A program made the translations under genes and the position numbers. From positions 1-8,242 of the forward strand of contig CAMTPD010000041.1 in the NCBI GenBank assembly GCA_947074265.1: a stretch of 8,242 bases of DNA. The letters run 5' to 3'. The notes under the pieces were generated by a model, which saw nothing but the letters and a program-made list of their open reading frames with translations, ran no database searches and was not told where the DNA came from. Origin of the DNA: an uncultured Porphyromonadaceae bacterium (GTDB taxonomy: Bacteria > Bacteroidota > Bacteroidia > Bacteroidales > CAMTPD01). Shown one piece after another: positions 5,712-8,242 of this stretch. Numbering within the stretch: the first letter of the stretch is position 1; each line of letters opens with the position of its first letter.

Positions 5712-6506
5712 ATGGATCTGGGAATACAAAATCGTAGAGCCTTTGTCACGGGGTCTACAGCTGGTATCGGTTTAGAAATAGCTCGTTCATTATTGAGAGA
5801 AGGTGTTTCGGTGATAATTAATGGTCGTACAAAGCCTTCGGTCGATCTTGCTATGAAGAGTTTGCATGAGTCATATCCTGAAGGCGATGTTGCAGCTTTT
5901 ATCGGAGACTTGTCTGATGAGGATACGTGCAAAAGATTGCATGCAATGTATCCGGTCTTGGATATCCTTATTAATAATATAGGGATGTATGAGAGCGTGG
6001 AGTTTGAAGATATTTCGAGCGAACAGTGGAATAAGATTTTTCAAACAAATGTAATGTCGGGTGTGATGCTGTCGAAATTGTACCTGGCATCGATGAAGAA
6101 AAGAAATTGGGGACGCATTGTTTTTATTTCGAGCGAATCGGCATTGAATGTTCCAACTGATATGATTCACTATGGTGTAACTAAAACTGCTCAACTCTCG
6201 GTAGCTCGCGGACTAGCCGAAACTTGTACCGGAACAGGGGTGACGGTAAATAGTGTGTTACCCGGACCGACTATGTCGCCAGGTGTTGTAACTTTTCTTG
6301 ATAAGTTGAGTGCAAAGGATCGAGTTTCGAAAGAAAAGATTGAAGCACACTTCTTTAAAAAATATCGGTCATCTTCTATTATTCGCCGATTTATCAAGCC
6401 CGAAGAGATTGGTGATATCGTAGCTTTTATTGCAAGCGAAAGAGCTGCAGTGATAAATGGTGCTGCCCTGAAAGCTGAAGGAGGTCTCGTGAGAACTATC
6501 TATTGA
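5712..6506 (+). CDS. Classical short-chain dehydrogenase/reductase (SDR), NADP-type
   Basis: A 264-residue cytoplasmic Rossmann-fold oxidoreductase of typical length for classical SDRs. The cofactor loop TGSTAGIG is at 13-20, and R39 after the second beta strand favours NADP(H). D66 (GDLSD) contacts the adenine ring, and NNIG (88-91) replaces the usual NNAG. The catalytic tetrad is complete: N113, S141, Y154 and K158 in YGVTK. PGPTMSPG follows after the fifth strand. The substrate cannot be deduced. Sugar, 3-oxoacyl and steroid-type substrates are all possible; neighbouring fucosidase and rhamnosidase genes make an L-fucose or L-rhamnose dehydrogenase conceivable, but that is only context. 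It stands alone, divergent from the fucosidase gene and convergent with the SusD-like gene. The start agrees with the usual 10-15 residues before TGxxxGIG; an out-of-frame ATG lies 7 bases upstream (5705). Confidence 0.88.
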   Translation: MDLGIQNRRAFVTGSTAGIGLEIARSLLREGVSVIINGRTKPSVDLAMKSLHESYPEGDVAAFIGDLSDEDTCKRLHAMYPVLDILINNIGMYESVEFEDISSEQWNKIFQTNVMSGVMLSKLYLASMKKRNWGRIVFISSESALNVPTDMIHYGVTKTAQLSVARGLAETCTGTGVTVNSVLPGPTMSPGVVTFLDKLSAKDRVSKEKIEAHFFKKYRSSSIIRRFIKPEEIGDIVAFIASERAAVINGAALKAEGGLVRTIY

Positions 6507-6578
6507 GTAAAGAATGATAAGATTGTTAGGCCATGACTGGATGGCTAGAAGTTGGTGTATTGAGTAAAATGCAAAAGA

Positions 6579-6620
6579 AAGCCCTTCATCGTAAGGTGTA
6601 TTACCTGTGATGAAGGGCTT
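6579..6620. terminator. Terminator hairpin between SDR and SusD-like genes
   Basis: AAGCCCTTCATC (6579-6590) and GATGAAGGGCTT (6609-6620) form a perfect 12-bp stem, with a further AGGT/ACCT pairing (6594-6597 with 6603-6606) in the loop. On the - strand a T-rich run (TTTCTTTTGC, complement of 6580-6571) follows, so it best ends the SusD-like operon. The + strand side lacks a T-run, so termination of the SDR transcript here would be weaker. Confidence 0.8.
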
Positions 6621-6668
6621 ATAGGGAATTACAAATTATGTGTCTGTAGTATCCTCTTTGTCGATGGA

Positions 6669-8242
6669 TTATTTAAAGTTTGGTCCGTCACCAAAGTTTG
6701 GAGCATTTTTGTCAATCCATACACGTTGTGCATTTAGAATGAATGGATCGTTTGTTCCAAGTGTAAATCCTTGAGCTTCTGCAGCTGCATTGATGTTTGG
6801 TCCCATCAAATCACTTGGCGATGGATTGTTGATTTCCATACGACGAGGAAGTGGTTTGTCAGCTCCGTGATCTGTCCATGCATAGATAGAGCTTGAGCGT
6901 GATGGAATACCAGAGCGTCTTACACTTGCAAATTGATCATCTGGTTGTAGATAGAAGTGGATGTATTGTTGTAGATATACTTTTTCAAGTTGCTCGCTAG
7001 GAGTACCTGTAAGTTGGTAATCTGCTTGTTGCATCATTTTCTCGATTTCACCACTCTTCAAATCGATTGTAGCACCGAATTTTTTATCGTAAACGATACC
7101 TGAGTAAGGAATACGATTTAATTGAGCAAGTCTATTGTATGCTTTTACAGACATTTCTACAGCTGTAGTGTAATACTCTTGAGCTGATTTAGGAAGGTCT
7201 GCTCCGAGAAGTTTAAGCTCTGCAAGGTAAAGATTTACTTCGGCAGTAGACATAAACATTCCGTACCAAGGCATGTTTTCTTCGTCTAGACTTACTACAC
7301 CCGGATAGTCAGGATAAGTGTAGTCGATTTGTCCACGTATCATTTCTTCTTGGAATGAAGAGTATGGAGTATACGTTTTGGTTTTGTCATTTAATGTAAT
7401 AGTCCAACGGCTAGAAACGAAATAGTCAGCATAGATACCTAAGTTTGAGTCGTCGATACCACCAGGAATACCATAATAACGTACCCATGGTTCGCCTTGA
7501 CCTTTCCATCCTTTAAATACTTTTTTGCCATCAACGATTTCAGACTCTACGTTTTCGTCAATATAAGCAGGAAGTGCTCTGTTTGCATCAAAGAATGCTT
7601 GAACAACGATTGAGTTAAAGTCGTTTTTAGCGAAGAAGAAACGTACACGAGGGTCCCAGTTTTTCTTCAAAAGATCAATGAATTTCTTGGAACCAACACC
7701 AAGGCTCGCTCCATTACCAAAATGAAATTCATTAACACCTTTGTTGTAGATAAAATCATCATCAAGATCACTAAGTACTCCTACTGGACTAGATGTAACC
7801 TCTTTTGCGATTTTTAGAGCTTTATCTTTGTCTACAGATAAGTATCTAACAGCAAGTTTAAGCTTAAGTGAGTTTGTAAAACGTGCCCATTTAGAGATAT
7901 CTCCTTTGTAGATAAAATCTTGGCTACCCATTGTAATTTGGGTTTGTTCATGTTGTTTAGTGAAGTTGTCAAGAGCTTCATTTAGTTGGCTCATCCAAAT
8001 ATCATACAAATCAGACATTGAATCGTATTTCGGAGTTAGCAACATAGGGTTTGTATATGCTGCTAGGGCTGCCTCTGTATATGGCATATCTCCGTATACA
8101 TCTGTGTCGAAAATGCCAAGATAAACCATCATTGGATAAAACATACTCTTGATTTGAGTATATTTAGCCGCATCTTCTGGAGCCATTTGTTTCAATTGAT
8201 TCTCAACTTCGCGATAGAGACGTTGAACTTCAAGTGTTTGGC
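6669..8242 (-). CDS. SusD/RagB-like outer-membrane nutrient-binding lipoprotein (SusD-like_2 type), 5' end outside the window
   Basis: Surface-exposed lipoprotein that captures a glycan or other nutrient and passes it to a SusC-type TonB-dependent transporter. The frame stays open to the window edge: codons upstream of the TTG at 8195 encode QTLEVQRLYREVENQ and belong to the protein, so that TTG is not a start. About 523 residues are visible. YGDMPYTEA, about 50 residues in, is the conserved TPR-region block of the family. FIYKGDISKWARFTNSLKLK, the FASVRRSG block and the C-terminal NAQRVWIDKNAPNFGDG region also fit. By comparison with family members, roughly 100-130 N-terminal residues, with the lipobox signal peptide, lie beyond 8242. 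A susC homologue is expected just upstream in the same operon. The terminator at 6579-6620 ends the unit. The ligand is unknown; GH29 and GH78 genes nearby hint at glycans, but the SusD-like_2 group includes members with uncharacterised or non-glycan ligands. Confidence 0.88.
   Translation of the reverse strand, partial: QTLEVQRLYREVENQLKQMAPEDAAKYTQIKSMFYPMMVYLGIFDTDVYGDMPYTEAALAAYTNPMLLTPKYDSMSDLYDIWMSQLNEALDNFTKQHEQTQITMGSQDFIYKGDISKWARFTNSLKLKLAVRYLSVDKDKALKIAKEVTSSPVGVLSDLDDDFIYNKGVNEFHFGNGASLGVGSKKFIDLLKKNWDPRVRFFFAKNDFNSIVVQAFFDANRALPAYIDENVESEIVDGKKVFKGWKGQGEPWVRYYGIPGGIDDSNLGIYADYFVSSRWTITLNDKTKTYTPYSSFQEEMIRGQIDYTYPDYPGVVSLDEENMPWYGMFMSTAEVNLYLAELKLLGADLPKSAQEYYTTAVEMSVKAYNRLAQLNRIPYSGIVYDKKFGATIDLKSGEIEKMMQQADYQLTGTPSEQLEKVYLQQYIHFYLQPDDQFASVRRSGIPSRSSSIYAWTDHGADKPLPRRMEINNPSPSDLMGPNINAAAEAQGFTLGTNDPFILNAQRVWIDKNAPNFGDGPNFK

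Noticed and set aside
8193..8195. TTG at 8195 as the start of the SusD-like gene
   Set aside because: The frame remains open to the window edge with plausible protein sequence, and the conserved YGDMPYTEA block would be far too close to the N-terminus with no signal peptide.
1..8242. CRISPR array, phage genes, toxin-antitoxin or defence system
   Set aside because: No regularly spaced repeats, Cas-like proteins, phage structural genes or paired small genes were found on either strand.

Overview
From about position 377 to the end, the window is bacterial DNA of Bacteroidetes type, most likely order Bacteroidales. The evidence is a SusD/RagB-type outer-membrane nutrient-binding lipoprotein, secreted GH78 and GH29 glycosidases, starts without clear Shine-Dalgarno sequences, and promoter boxes of the TAnnTTTG type. 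Composition is moderate (low to mid 40s % GC by eye) and looks the same throughout this part.

The first ~376 bases do not fit that genome. They contain no bacterial gene. They carry three patterns I recognise from fish genomes: a degraded tRNA-derived SINE head with A- and B-box-like sequences, the terminal sequence of a hAT-type element ending TTGTGCAGCCC, and a fragment of the palindromic GGTTCTT/AGAACC repeat. This DNA is fused to the middle of a bacterial alpha-L-rhamnosidase gene, so the apparent ATG of that gene probably lies in the repeat. The simplest reading is a chimeric contig: host fish DNA joined to a gut or surface bacterium, or bacterial contamination inside a fish assembly.

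Layout after the junction: (1) 373-2031 (+), a GH78 alpha-L-rhamnosidase lacking its N-terminal region, followed by a terminator at 2092-2136. (2) 2249-3571 (+), a DEAD-box-like RNA helicase with a C-terminal DbpA-type rRNA-binding domain and non-standard motifs II, V and VI; its promoter sits so close to the ATG that the mRNA may be nearly leaderless. (3) A strong bidirectional terminator at 3601-3633 separates it from a convergent 74-residue two-TM PLDc_N-type membrane protein (3640-3864, -). (4) 3998-5347 (-), a secreted GH29 alpha-L-fucosidase with its own terminator and an operator-like inverted repeat at its promoter. (5) A 364-bp divergent intergenic region with several inverted repeats. 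(6) 5712-6506 (+), a classical SDR oxidoreductase. (7) A perfect 12-bp terminator stem. (8) 6669 to the window edge (-), a SusD-like lipoprotein whose 5' end, and probably its SusC partner, lie beyond the window.

The GH78, GH29 and SusD genes together suggest capture and trimming of deoxy-sugar-rich glycans: rhamnosylated plant or microbial glycans, and fucosylated host mucin or algal glycans. However, the genes are in separate transcription units and do not form one compact polysaccharide-utilisation operon. I saw no CRISPR array, phage, bacterial insertion sequence or obviously new multi-gene system. The most notable feature is the cross-kingdom junction at about 377.
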